Shown here: positions 1-12,214 of the stretch, in pieces
How the letters are laid out: each line of letters begins with the position of its first letter
Position numbering within the stretch: the stretch's first letter is position 1
Source of the DNA: Cubamyces lactineus
Taxonomy: Eukaryota > Basidiomycota > Agaricomycetes > Polyporales > Polyporaceae
Length of the DNA: 64,000 nucleotides
Reading direction: 5' to 3'
Assembly: GCA_022376465.1 (NCBI GenBank)
Contig: JACDTU010000002.1
Coordinates: forward strand, 1,364,001-1,428,000
Notes under the pieces: model-generated
Databases searched by the model: none
Seen by the model: only the letters and a program-made list of their open reading frames with translations
What the model was told of the DNA's origin: nothing
Made by a program: the position numbers and the translations under genes

Positions 1-1146
1 TCGCTACTGCTCGCATACGTACATGCACGTACATACATCCCCGCTGCGGTCAGCGGGAGAATAAAGGGGATTAGGACATTTTGGGCGCGTGCGGTTGTGG
101 GACTGGCAGGCTGGTTGTCGTGTCGTATTTTTGTGTGGGGACCGGGTAAGCTCAGTAAGTGCAGAACTGGCTCCCGAGCTCTCGCTCTCGGGTACGTAGT
201 ACTACGCACCCCTGACTCGAAGGTCTACAAAACGGTCTCAGCCCCACGTCACCCCGACATGGGGGTATGGCCTCCCTGAAGAGCGCTCTGCGAGTCCCAG
301 CGTGGACGTTGTGTGAGATTGGGCCATGCATGGGAGTGCTGAGCGAGCTCGTCGCCAGCGCTGCTGTGCACGATCAGCGGGTTGCCCGTCCTGGGTCGCA
401 ACCTCACGGTCTTCGTGAGACTCTGAGAGGTCTTCGACTTGGACACGCTGCCGCGCAGCGGTTATGCTGACGCGCTCGTCGCGCGGTGCCGGTAGCTTCA
501 CCGGTACGAGAGCTATGTGGCGTGTACCTCCCGATAATTGGCATATCCAGGTTACCCACATTAGTCCCTAAAAATTTCTTGCTGCAGGCTGTTACTGCAG
601 AATATATCATGACAGGGAGGTGATGTTGACTGCGGCGAAGATAGCCCTCAGAGAGCCGCGGGTTACCTCCTTCTGCATGATGCATGCCAATCAGCCATTT
701 CCTGACCGCGGGCGTGTTGCTACACATCATAATCGCCTGGCCAATGCCGACGTTTCAACGTTGCCGCAGTAGGACCGTCGAGGGCTGCGAGCTGAGGTCA
801 GATGAAAGCGGTGCCGTCGTGTTTATGGGTATCGACCGTCAATCCTGTTCGGCACTGATGTCGCGTTCAGTGCAGCTAGGTCGTCGAGTTGGTGTGTGGA
901 GATCGTGAGGTGTCTCGCGCGGATGCTATAACTAAATATTGCATTGCCACAACATGGTAATGAGGAGATGCAGTATGTTGATATGCGACTAACTGTGAGT
1001 AGTGGTTGAAAGAGCGAATGGAGGAAGATCGTGTCCGGTCAATTGGTACATCTCATGTGCATCCCTGCTCAAGTCATCAATGATTCGCGCACACCCTAGC
1101 TGAACGTCCGTCCACACGCACCTGCACTGCAAGGTCATGATAGCGC
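1..1146. other. no recognisable gene
   Basis: Several short open frames of 60-108 codons occur on both strands, but none shows a recognisable domain, a credible intron structure or a composition like the neighbouring genes. I treat it as intergenic sequence downstream of the YME2 stop, possibly with the edge of a gene lying outside the window. Confidence 0.5.
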
Positions 1147-4100
1147 TCAGATCTTCGTCTTCGCGAGCACCTTCTTGAGCTGTGCGTTCTCTCGCTCAAG
1201 CGCATCAATCTTGCGCTGTGCGGCACGCATCTTCTTCAGCAGGTACGACGCACGCGCCTCGACGGCACTGTTCGAGCCCAGCCAGCTCGATGTGCCCGCG
1301 TCGACGTCCTTGAGCGTGACGAGCTCCGTCTCGCACGCCTGCACAGTCGCATTCGAGGACGCGATCACCTTCTCGTTGAAGGCGATGTCCTGCGTCGCTT
1401 GGAACGTTGGGTCTGAAATTGATGTTGAGAATGTGGGAAGAGCAAACTAGGACGGTCGTAGCTCACCTTGTACTAGTCGCTCGAACACATACTTGTACAC
1501 CGGCTTGCCTGGGCGTATCGTCGACGGACGCCCTACGTTTGGATGAGGACACAGTGCGACATTACACTATGGAGAAGACGTACCGTTGATAGTGCCGATA
1601 CTGATCAACTCCGCATGCTCCATGTTGCGCAGCGGCATCTCGTCACCCTTGAACGGGAAGTCCATGAGGACGTCGTGGTACGAAATCTGCACCAGCAATC
1701 GCAAAGCACCCATCAGCCATCAGCCCACTTGTCGAGAAGGTTATCATTCCCACCTCAGGCTGCTTCGAGAGCTGTTTCATCAAGATCCAAGCTTGCTCGC
1801 GCGTCCATGGCAAGTTCTTCGCATCTTCGATATCGTCGCCGAACGCATTCTTCCGCAACTCGCTTACGCCTCGGACGACAATGTCGTCAACGGCCTCTTC
1901 GACGGTCAACCCGCTGCGCACTTTATGGATCAACTACGTCGAGATCATCAGCTTCGCCGAGATAGAAGTGGAGCAGAGGTATATTATTACACTCTCGAGG
2001 TCGCTGGCTCGGCCGCCTAGGCGATCGATATATGCCAGCTGTTGCTGTGTGAACTTGACGTCGACGCCACTGTCCTTCAACTTCTGTTGAACGAAGGAGA
2101 TGGCACTAGCGTTATCGGCGTCCGAAAGGGATATTTGGTTGAGAGGCTTGGATGGAAGTGCTTTATAAACATGAATAACTGGCAGCGACCTCTGCTGTGA
2201 TGTCCCTCACCTCGAGCTATTCTCTTGACGTTCTCGCGGTTGTCACTGACGACGATGACATGCGCCACCTATACGCAAGTTCAGGCGTGCCGAACATCAA
2301 GCACTGGAGACACATACCTGCCCATCGGCCAGAGAGGCAGCCCATTGTGCCAGGACATTCAAGAGCTCCTCCTTCCGGGCACCTCCGCCCTTCGAGTCGA
2401 AGTTTTTGATGATGACCACCGGCATCGATTCAATATTCTGTACTTCATCCGCGCGCTGCTGTTGCTGCTTGGCCTCTTCCAGCCTTTTCTGGTCCTCCTC
2501 CGCGTGCTCTTTCTCGTTTGCATTCTCTTCCTGCACGGGTGAGGACTGGCGCACGTCCGCATCCGCGTAGGTGAAGCGCTCCACGCCAACTCCAAGCTCG
2601 CTCATTACACCATTGCCGCACAGAGCGTCAATCCTTCCATCGTGCCAGAGGCCTTGTTCAATTTTCTCCCGTAGTGCTTCATCCTCCTTAGCCCTAACTT
2701 CCTTGAGTTGTGCCTCCTTGACTAGACGTTCGCGTTGATTGCGATGCGACACATTCACTCGCGACAGACCCTTGCCAACAACGTCCAGTATTTGCTTGAG
2801 CTGATCGTCAAGCGATGAACTCAAGCCAGCTGCGTGCTAAAGTTAGCTAGTGTCAGGTCTCGAAACGAGTAGTACCAACCTTTCTGGCCAATCACGCCAA
2901 CGCTCGCCAGGTCGATCAGATTATTGACGGAATTGAGGAACGAGAAGACAGGCCAGTAACCAGTTTGGTTCGCCAGACCAGACACAAGGGCCGAATCCGA
3001 TCCTGCTTTCAAGAGCTCGCCGACATCAATGATCATCGCTTTCCTATGCGACCAACATACATCTGTGAGTAGAAGCTAACTGCGAGACTCGACGTCATAC
3101 TGACCGGCCTTGCTCCTTTAGGAGATTAGATAGCATACGAGTCTTGCCACTTCCCTGCGGTCCGTGTATGAAGCATATTGTATCTGGATTCCGGGTGAGC
3201 ATATGGTCAATGTGCGCAGGGCAAACGCGTACTTGGAAGATCAGTGAGATACTTCTCCAGGGCCTCCTCTGCGTCTTGCCGCTCTTTCCAAACACCTTCC
3301 GATCCTAGCTTCACAGCTTCTGAGTTCGTGGACGTGAAAGAGAATCTGTCCAGAGTGTTCTTCCGCAGCCACTTGTATACAGCAGATTCTGTCAATGAGC
3401 TATCAGTACAACAGTGGAGCCATATAAATCAGATACCCATACGTCTGTAATCGAACCAGTCTTCCATCTTGCCTTCGACCATTAGTACGCGTATGGGGTC
3501 AAAGATCTTTGAACACAAGAGTTAGACAGCCGTGGTTCTGCATAAGTCAAGCACTCTTACCGTGTAAGTCACAGTACCAATGAGAAAGAATAACACAGGG
3601 AGGAACAGCTTAGGGTGACTGGTTACATAGTCACGGACGGCATGGGCTGCAATGGGCTTCTGGTAGGATGTACGGAGCGTTGTAACCGTCTGCCCATTTG
3701 GGGATATAGGGACTTGAATGGCGTGTATAGCATTGCGCGCGGTAGTAGCGGAGCGTAGGCGGCGGAAGTTCACAGTTGCTGCCCTCAACACGCCGGCTGG
3801 AGCTGGCGAAGGGGGGTTATGTTACTGATTACACCGTAGGGCTGTCATTTGACATTGGTGAGTTATGCGTTGATTTCACGAAGAAAGACCATACCCGCAG
3901 AAGACTGTACAGAGACTCTTCAGGCACGTCGGGCCCCTCGAAAGCCACTTTCAAGATGGGGGTTGCGTATCTATCCATATCCTAGAGTGGTCCTTAGCCA
4001 ATTATATCTGACCGCGCCTCGAGCACCACATACCTCCCTCCAAGGCTTACCCTTCACGAGCCAAACCTCCCCCGTTGGTAATCCACACCACGAAGGCACC

Positions 4101-4656
4101 CCGCCATGGGAGTGTACACTCTTGCGCAGGTCTTGGAGTATAGACTGCAGCGCGCCATCTCTGTCCTGCGCGTTGTATTTGAATTTGACGAAAACTCCGC
4201 CGTCCTTGCCGTGAGGTTCTAAAGAGACAACTTGGAAGTCGTGGGCCTTGACTCTTGAGAGTAGTGTCCGCAGCCGCTCAAGCAGGGTTTCTTCACGTGC
4301 GTAGCCAATATAAGATCGTAGACTGGGTAGAAGTGCATAAGGACTGTACGGGTAATCTGAAGTGGTAGCAGTATGTACTCACTCCCATGTGCCTAGTCTC
4401 ACGGGGAAAACGGAATCAACCCAAAGCCAACCTTCGCTCAGCTGCGACCTTCAGCAACGTGTCGAGTAGAGTCATAGACGGTACATACTCCTGATGCATC
4501 CTCCCTGGAATTCAGCTGCTCTGAGGGACTTGCTGTCACGCCTTCTGCATAATGTCTACGATGTCCGGTAGATGCTATAGCACGAGAGGCTGCAAGTCTG
4601 TGCGATGATGAAGAACCAGCGGCGAGGGTCCTTAGTAGATGTCTTGACTGGTGCAT
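1147..4656 (-). CDS. YME2: YME2-like mitochondrial inner-membrane AAA/RNA12 protein
   Basis: Mitochondrial escape protein 2 family. Members sit in the inner membrane and affect mtDNA maintenance and escape. The start is the ATG whose first residues are MHQSRHLLRT, opening an Arg/Ser-rich presequence. After a first intron comes the family block WVDSVFPVRLGTWD, then across a second intron LRSYIGYAREETLL, followed by an RRM-like segment. A single membrane span (LFLPVLFFLIGTVTYTV) lies near 3.6 kb. The matrix- or IMS-side RNA12/AAA region carries a Walker A motif, GPQGSGKTRM (about 3.15 kb). The C-terminal part (2.8-1.15 kb) is rich in charged heptad-like sequence and ends in AQLKKVLAKTKI, a likely coiled coil. 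There are many short introns. The gene is divergent from TRAPPC13. The identity is well supported by domain order. Exact exon borders in the 1.4-3.1 kb part were not all resolved. Confidence 0.85.
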
Positions 4657-4990
4657 GGCATTCCGTGACAAATAGATGTAGAGGAAGTGTTCAGAATGTC
4701 AAGCAGGAGTTAGCGAACAGGAAGACGGAGAGAGGGAGAACGCGGACCACGCGACGCCGCCGACGCGTTCGTCCTCCGCGCGCCCTGGCATGACGTCAAC
4801 ACCGTATATGGAAGGCGGGAGCTTTGGATCCTAACAGACGCAAACAACCGCTACGCGTGGAACGTCGGCCTGTTAGACTGTACTGGAAGGATTACTCATC
4901 CTATAGACTCGCGGAAGCCTTGCAACGTTTTTGCTTGCCTGAGAACCTTGTGTCTGCACCATCTCTTTACTGTGAAAGATCTCGTCAGAT
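4657..4990. promoter_or_regulatory. divergent promoter between YME2 and TRAPPC13
   Basis: About 334 bp separate the two start codons, so both genes must share this interval for their promoters. It is GC-rich with CGACGC-type runs near 4750-4780 and contains a perfect CRE palindrome. No clear TATA box is visible. Confidence 0.6.
4791..4798. promoter_or_regulatory. perfect CRE/ATF palindrome TGACGTCA
   Basis: The 8-bp site TGACGTCA is the consensus for CREB/ATF-type bZIP factors (Atf1 in fungi, stress response). It lies about 135 bp upstream of YME2 and 190 bp upstream of TRAPPC13. The sequence is seen directly; that it works as a site is inference. Confidence 0.45.
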
Positions 4991-7329
4991 ATGGACGGCG
5001 GTAGCGGACAGATGTTATCGCTGAAGGTGATGCGGGTCTCGGTGCGCATACACGGTGTCCAAATCCTGCAATGGGCTCATACTGCCCTACGCTAGAGACC
5101 TTCACTCGGCACTTCATGGGAACCATTCTACTCAAGTTCGCCCTCGTTCTCAGCCCATTCTACTGCCTCGATATCGTCTCTTCAGGGCAAAACACCCTTG
5201 CCCGGCCATCCCAAGACGCTTCGCGATCTATCCAACGTCAACGAACTCCTGACGCTTCCTGCTGCATTTGGTGCCATACAACTCGGCGAAACTTTTTCTA
5301 GCTGTCTCTCTGTAAACAACGACACCAATGTGGAAGTCGAAGGCGTAACCGTGCGGGTTGAGATGCAAACGGTTTCCTCAAAGGCATTGCTTGCAGAGTT
5401 TGGAGGCCCTGAACAACGACTTGGAGTTGGCGAATCGCTGGAGCGGATAGTGAGCCATGAGATTAAGGAACTAGGGCAACATGTCCTTGGATGCATAGTC
5501 TCTTACCGCGTACCTCTGGGGTTCCGACAATCGCTTCCACCAACAACCGATGCTCCGGACCCTAGTGTTCAGACATTCCGTAAGTTCTACAAGTTTGCTG
5601 TGAGTACTTGTTTACTCCTTTCGACCCGACACTGAGAAGTCGCCTGATGTCTTAGGTGACGAATCCACTGTCGGTCAAGACTAAAGTCCACGTTCCTCGA
5701 TCCCCTTCCGCGCTTCTATCTAGCCAAGAGCGAGAAAAGGTCTTCCTGGAAGTACATATACAGAATCTGACCCAAGATGCCATGTGGCTCGAGCGCATGC
5801 AATTTGAATGCGTCGAAGGCTGGCAGGTACAAGACGCAAACATACTGGAGAACCCTGCAACTACGGCCAAGGAATACCTGTTCTCGGGCTCCACTGCACT
5901 CATGCAGCCTCAGGATCTCCGACAGTACATCTATATACTCTCTCCCAAAGTTCTACCTGCGTTTCCCATCACGCATGTGCCTGGAAGCATCCTCGCACTA
6001 GGCAGGCTCGACATATCTTGGAGATCGTCATATGGCGAACCTGGCCGGCTCCTGACATCGGTCAGTATGATACAGTTTGTACTCACCAATTTGAAAGTGA
6101 CTCATCCATATCTCTTGTAGACGCTGTCTCGTCGCATCCCTCTAATCCAAGCCCCTGCACAGAACCCGACCCCTCCATCTCAACAGATCGCTGGTATGAA
6201 GCAGCCACCTTCGGCTATCCCACCGCACCTTCAGCGCAGCAATACCCTCGGCGGCACGCCTTCCCGACCGCAATCACCTTCATTACAGCAGCGGCCAACA
6301 AGCCCACCGGTCAACCCGGGACCTGCGCCCTATCGACCTGGCTCACCTTTCCGCAACCGACCGGCGAGCGTGGGCCCCCCTGCACGCCCACAATCTCCCG
6401 GCCCGACGACTACGTTTGTGACCCCTGCTCAAAGGCCACCAGATGAGGTTGCAGTAGACCTAGTGGTGACTTCCATTCCACGTGACACCATCGCTGTAGA
6501 CAAGCCTTTCTCGATTGGCTTCAAGCTTACAGTGCAGGCACCCGCACCTGTCGCACGTCCGAACGAGCTTCGCAGGCAGCGCATCATCTCGCTCGTCGTG
6601 CAGCACACGCGATCGCCGAAGCAGATGAGTCTCGCAGCAGCGGTGGCGTCAGCAGTAGCCAGCTCTGCTGGTGCGCCACAGGCGGCCTGGAGCCCTCGGC
6701 TGCCTTCATCCGGGTTCTCTACTCCGTCTCCATACGCGACTCCTTATCGCGGAGACTTCCACGACACGCTCGCGCAGAGGCTTCTAGTTGCCTCGCCTCG
6801 CAAGGCGAATGCAGAACTGGACTCCGACGCCGGTACAGACGGTGGCGAAACCCCTGCGCCAGGCATGTACTCTGCTGCGCGAGTGATCGACTTACCTCCA
6901 CCGGAACTGCGAGCACAATCCGGTGGCCCCTCTTCTGACGGTGTCACTTTCCTCGGCACGTCTGCGCTGTTCCTACCGCCGCTCCGTCTTCCTATACCAG
7001 ATCCCCCTGCTCCTCTGTCGAGTCAGGACCGCGCAGGTCATTCACGCGGGGTCTCGGACAGCACGGATAGCTCGGCGGACAGCGACGCCGAGGACTTGGC
7101 GGGCAAGATTGATAGAATCAAAGTCAATGCATCTCAAGAATTCGAACTCTCGTATCTGCCCCTCAAGACCGGCTTCACGACTGTAGGCGGTCTGCGCGTG
7201 CTATTGGTTGAGGATCGGCTCGCAGATGAGGACGACGGTTTCGAGGGCGTGATTGCTGGCCAGTACGCGACTGAGCCTCGGACGCTGAGAGAATGGGATG
7301 TGGTGGGCGAAATATGGGTCAAATCGTAG
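4991..7329 (+). CDS. TRAPPC13: TRAPP complex subunit 13 (TRAPPC13, DUF974)
   Basis: Accessory subunit of the TRAPP tethering complex, which acts in ER-Golgi traffic and autophagy. The chosen ATG gives MDGGSGQMLSLKVMRVS, the usual LSLKVMR start of the family. Exons read cleanly: 4991-5041, 5096-5599, 5656-6060 and 6121-7329, all with GT...AG introns of 54-60 bp. Diagnostic blocks are GHPKTLRDLSNVNELLTLP and FGAIQLGETFSSCLSVNN in exon 2, and LGRLDISWRSSYGEPGRLLT at the end of exon 3, joined to LSRRIPLI in exon 4. Exon 4 begins with a Pro/Ser/Gln-rich insertion (about 6180-6430) typical of fungal orthologues, then a further beta-rich domain. The stop is only 89 bp from the convergent P450 stop. 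Confidence 0.93.
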
Positions 7330-7418
7330 TATTGTCGTCATTGGCATCAATCTGCGCCGGGTACAGAGGGACAGAGGGATGATGATACAGGAGTTTACAG
7401 TGCTGTAGGTACATCTGG

Positions 7419-9795
7419 TCAGGCGTCTTGGTTCGCCAACACGTTGAGCAACTGCTCATGCTCTTTCGACCTCGGCTTGATGACGCACGGGAATGGCTTC
7501 GGGTGACTGCAGTGTGTCGATAAACAAAGAGTCATCGCAAGATGGGACGCAACATACCACAAGAATCCGCGAATGTACTCCCCATCAGGAGTGATCTCCT
7601 GCCCGTCTTCGTCAACGGCCTTCTTGATCTCGAAGAGCGCGAGCACGCTCGCGATCGCGATCCACATCGAGTCGAGAGCCATGTACCTTCCAGGGCAGAT
7701 CCGCCTGCCGAACCCGAACGCAGCGGCGGACGGGTCCCGCACTGCGGGGTTGAGCGTCCCGTCGGGTCGGAGGAAGCGGTCGGGGTTGTATCGCTCTGGA
7801 TCGGGGTACATCTTCTCATCATGGAGTATGGCCCTGTGTCGAGGCGCAGTTGTGGGGTTTGGTGTGATGATGGGCGTTGGTCAGTACATGTGCGGCAACG
7901 GTTGACGAACAACGACAGGAAGCGAATGGGATAGCAGGGATTGGACGCGGCTGAACGGGGAACGCAGGCAGGAGCGGGAAAATCGTGAAGACAAAGAGAA
8001 GAGAAGCAGTGGGAAGAAAGGAGGGAAGGTTGATGTTACGTATGACGACGTACCAGCTGTTGGCAACAATGAGCGAACCCTTCGGCAAGTAGTAGCCGTT
8101 GTATATGTCGTCCTCGGTCAGCCGGTGCGGTACGTCTTCGCACGCGTACGCAGTTGTGGGTGTCAGTTTATGATCTACAGTCCTACTAGAGTGGCAGCAG
8201 TGGAGACATACCGAGCGGGACGACTGGACGCCAGCGGAGCGTTTCTTTGACAATCGCGTCAATGTACGGCAGCGCCGCCTGGTCGCAGAAGTCGGGTAGC
8301 CGGTGCGTTCCCACGACCTGGTCGAGCTGTTGCCGAGCCTTCTCTTGGATGTCGGGGTTGAGTGTCATGGCAAGGAAGAAAGTACCCAACGCGGACACAG
8401 TCTATGAGGCAGTAGTGAACAACTGAGAGAACTTAGAGGAATGTGACTGCACGCACAGTATCCGCACCACCTGGCAAAGTGCAATGGCCAATTAGCTCTG
8501 TGCAGGTAGTGTCAAAATGCTACGCACCAACGTAAAGGGAGCCCAGCGTCGACTTAATGACAGTGTCCGAATACTCTGGGCCCTTCGGATGCTTCCCGAA
8601 CGATTCCATCATAGACTTCGCCGCGCAATCGCCCAGCTCGCCGGCAGCCTATGCCCATCGCGTATTAGGCATCAACTTCGGACCCCAGTTATTCTAGTGC
8701 AGGCTGTAACTCACCAAGCGCTTCTGGCACACGTCGTACGGGTTATTGAACAATTTATCTATGGCGGCATGCCAAATACGGGCCTGCGTCTTGAAGCCGG
8801 CGCCCGGGAACCACTCAGGAACGTATCTCACTACAACAAAGTCAGCGTCAGCGTCAGAATCGCTTACTGCACCCGTAGTAAACATACGGATAGGCAGCAC
8901 GTCCACGAGGTAAGAGCCCGCGTTAGTCGTTTCAGCAATCGAAGCAACGGCCTCCTCGGCGATTTGGACGTATGGGTCGTCTTGCGGTTGCACTTCGATA
9001 TCATAACCAATTGCCATGATCGTCGCACCTGCCAAACTATGCCCATTGGGCGTTTAACCACCCGAGTAGAAGACCGGAAAAATACATGCGCACTGGCGTA
9101 GGTTGTCCATGAGTTTCTCAGGGCGTTGATGCAAGTCGAGCAGGAAGCGACGAGTCGATTTGACTTCCGTCGGCCTGAACCTTTTTACGGGCGCGGCATG
9201 GAACTCTTGGCGTGCCATCTTTCGCGAGTCCTTCCAGAAACTGCCGTATGGGACGAATGCAAGCCCGTTCCCAAAGCCACACCTACAAGACCATTGTTAG
9301 CTCGTTCTCGGACGCCTCAAAGCACGACTCGTACGTACAGCTCGCCCAACATCACCATCCGCGGCCTGGACAATACGGTTAGAGCGACGACTACTTGCGG
9401 CGTGAGAGTAACGTCACCTATCGGAATATATGGCAGAGCGTCTATCGAGAAGTTCAGAAGCAACCTCCATGGAGTTGGCCACAACGATGTTCATTCCCAA
9501 CGCGTTGAGACGGATGATATCGGAGTCTGCGGGAGACATTCCCTCAGTCAGACCTCACGCGCGGGCTTCAGCCTATAGTGTGTCGTCGCTCACCAAACTC
9601 TTTGCTCCAGTTCAGATACGTGTCCCATGGGAATGCCTGGGGGTTGGGAACATCCAGGAGATTTCCAATGACCGGCAACGCCGGAGGGCCTGGTGGATGA
9701 GGCAACCTGTTGCGCCTCTGGCCACGAGCCCATATCAGCACGCCCAAGACGGCACAGGTGACGATGGCAAGGAGATCGACAGAAAGCAGCCCCAT
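7419..9795 (-). CDS. cytochrome P450 monooxygenase
   Basis: Heme-thiolate monooxygenase, ER-anchored, of the multi-intron type common in wood- and litter-decay basidiomycetes (CYP5144/O-methylsterigmatocystin-oxidoreductase-like). The start MGLLSVDLLAIV gives an N-terminal membrane anchor followed by a proline hinge (LPHPPGPPALPVIGNLL). The I-helix motif GGADTV lies at about 8.46 kb. The ExxR motif is KETLRWRPVVPLG near 8.23 kb. The PERF-like block is PERYNPDRFL, and the heme-binding loop FGFGRRICPGR contains the cysteine ligand (about 7.7 kb). The C-terminus joins across a final intron to give HPKPFPCVIKPRSKEHEQLL. One intron (about 7.84-8.05 kb) is clearly longer than the rest. All key motifs are present, so it looks functional. 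The substrate cannot be told, and no biosynthetic backbone gene is adjacent. Confidence 0.9.
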
Positions 9796-9949
9796 GAGAA
9801 TATTCGCGCCGAGGTGCGGATAGCTGGCCTCTCATGACGCTTTTAAATATCCCGCTCAGCGCAAGTCGTGGCAGACGGAAGCGAGCCAGCCTCATGTGCC
9901 CGTGCGGCACATACTAGCCACGTTCGGTCAAGATGGTCCCGCCATGAGA

Positions 9950-10465
9950 TCAGGAGCGGGGTTGATAGAAGACTCGCCCTGTAACTGGATCCACAATTCT
10001 GCGATTGAATAGTTGGTCGCCTGTCGGGGATGGGCGCTTTCCGGTGCCAACGAGACCCTGCCCTTCGCATAATAGGCGTGGAACATACGCCTGGCGTAAG
10101 CGACGCGCCTTGGTCCATCCAAACCTAAGATGGATTTATGTGGCCCAAATGGGACTCAAGACAGTGCGGGAACGTATCAAGTTACGTATGCAGTATACGC
10201 TAGTCGCCCTGGTTGCCAGCGATGAGGGCATAAAAGGCGATCTGAGAATGAACTGTACGTACCCCGTGTAATATACTCTAAGCCGACCATGGCGACGACG
10301 ACACAGCGCTGCGCGTGGATGTGGTGGCGGCTTGCGAAGATGCGGAAGTCGCAGTCGAGACAGTGCTCGACTGGCCTCGGGGTGGTCATTCACGGGCGCT
10401 CCGGCAGAAACGTTGTGGCGCCCAAGTACGACCCACTTGGCAAGTACGTTCTTCGACAAGCTCAT
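9950..10465 (-). CDS. possible small spliced gene, unresolved
   Basis: Between the P450 start and the BMT2 start, the minus strand carries two suggestive open segments. One begins at an ATG (10465) with MSLSKNVLAKWVVLGRHNVS. The other, after a plausible CATCTTAG acceptor near 10.13 kb, reads FGWTKARRLRQAYVPRLL and ends DPVTGRVFYQPRS before a TGA at 9950-9952. A competing frame also stays open there. I could not find one convincing splice path, and I recognise no family. It could be a small mitochondrial or membrane-associated protein divergent from BMT2, or chance open reading. Confidence 0.22.
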
Positions 10466-10598
10466 TGCAAGTTCTCCAGCGCCAGCAAGCTCTGTCGCAT
10501 TCTTACGACGCACCCAGGCTCAGGCTCCCGTGCGAGCCAAAGCGCACATTCCCCATCGCACGGTGAATGTGCTTCCTCTTATGTAGTAGCCCAGATCA

Positions 10599-11700
10599 AT
10601 GCCAAAAGCACGCAAAAACAAACGCAAGATCCCGGTGACCGTCGCTGGACCTTCTGATCGCTCTCTGCAGCCTTCTGGCTCGTCTAGCCGCCCTCAGGCC
10701 ACCCGGACGGTCATCCGCCGTTTCCACGTCCTTATCAAACGCCAGACGCAGCTGCAGCAGCAAATCTCCCGTTCGAGGGCTTCAGATGACAATGCCGCCG
10801 CAAAGTCGGAGTTGGCCGCCGTCGAGCACGAGATAGAAGAGCTCGGCGGCCTGGAAGAGTATCAGCGCATGTCCGCAATTGGCCAGGACAAGGACAGAGG
10901 CGGCGGTAGTGAGAAGGTCCTCATTGGGTGGCTGCGTGAATTGCAAGTCCCCAGCACTCTCAAGGAGAAGAGCGAAAAACTTCGGTGGGCGCCATCTCGC
11001 TTCCTATAACGTCTCGGCAACGCTGACTCGTCGTTGCTTTCGGTTTCGGCAGACTTCTCGAGGTCGGCGCGCTCAAACCCGATAATTACGCCTCGTGTTC
11101 CACATGGATAGATGTGATGCCTATTGACTTGCATTCTCGTCATCCATCTATCCAGGAGCAGGACTTCCTCCTCATGGATCCCACTGAGCACCGGGAGAAG
11201 TGGGATGCGATCAGTCTCAGTCTTGTTCTCAACTTCGTTCCCGACGCCCATGACAGAGGTGAGTTATGCGGAGGCTGAATGAGACTCCCGAGCTTGAGCA
11301 GATGATGTTGATGGCCTTTTCTTGTCACCGGAATAGGACGGATGTTACGTCTTGCACATACCATGCTCCGAGCTACCGGGCTACTGTTTGTCGCTGTACG
11401 TCAACCTTCCATGCCCGTGACCCGAGCTGTTTAATGCTGAGTGTGACGTCGTCGACATAGCTACCGCTACCATGCATCCTCAACTCGCGGTACCTCACAC
11501 CCGAGCACTTCCAGGGGCTCATGGCCGCAATTGGGTTCAACCAAGTTTACACTAGGTGGCGGGAAGGTGGGAAGATGGCGTACTGGCTCTTTCGCAAGTC
11601 TCCTGCACCGCCTTCAAGCACCTACCAGGACCAACTGTTGTACCAAAAGAAGACCGTCTTTCGCCAAGGCAATAGAAACAACTTCACTGTGTTGCTCTGA
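10599..11700 (+). CDS. BMT2: 25S rRNA adenine-N1 methyltransferase (BMT2)
   Basis: SAM-dependent nucleolar methyltransferase of the Bmt2 family. The yeast enzyme makes m1A2142 in 25S rRNA. The start MPKARKNKRKIPVTV is the lysine/arginine-rich nucleolar-type N-terminus of the family. A helical stretch ends in EHEIEELGGLEEYQ. After the first intron the SAM-binding start LLEVGALKPDNY is followed by WIDVMPIDLHSRHPSIQEQD, then LVLNFVPDAHDRGRMLRL, which spans the second intron. After the third intron comes LPLPCILNSRYLTPEHFQGL. The protein ends FRQGNRNNFTVLL at the TGA. The four exons splice in frame with GT...AG borders. It is divergent from the uncertain small locus and convergent with DLD1. Confidence 0.9.
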
Positions 11701-12214
11701 TAGCATTTTCATCTTTGCCCTTCTGCCGACGCGAATTTCGCTATACGCGACCTCCGAGCATTCAGTTGATGAAGCGTGCGAACCGCAGTGGCGGTTCGTC
11801 ACTCACCAGCCTGTCAACGTCCTTTGTAGATGACTGAGGCCGCGATGCGTTGTTAGGAGGATTGTTTTGCAACGAGGAGGGCAATCATCGCCGAGTTCTC
11901 GCTGACGCAGGCTGTAGTCATGATCTCACGGGTCGTCAAGTAGTACTGGAATATCCCTGAACGAGGTGCGTAAAGCCCAAGGCGCCGCACAGCGACTGAT
12001 CGGTTGGGCAAGGAACAAGGTCATCAAAGCAAGAACACGAGAACAACACGCCGACGGTTCTTCGCCGCGCAGGCGGGGCTATCATGCTCGGCTATATCCA
12101 CACCGGCACCTTCGCTCTATCGCCCTGTCCCCTTGTTCGCTTAGCATCACGGCGTAACGTAAAGATACGTTATGCCCGCGAGCTCGTGTCGTCCTTGGAC
12201 ATGTCAGGGTAGAG
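11701..12214. other. convergent intergenic region, nothing recognised
   Basis: This is the 3' region shared by BMT2 (+) and DLD1 (-). Only short frames without recognisable domains occur. It presumably holds both polyadenylation regions. Confidence 0.6.
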
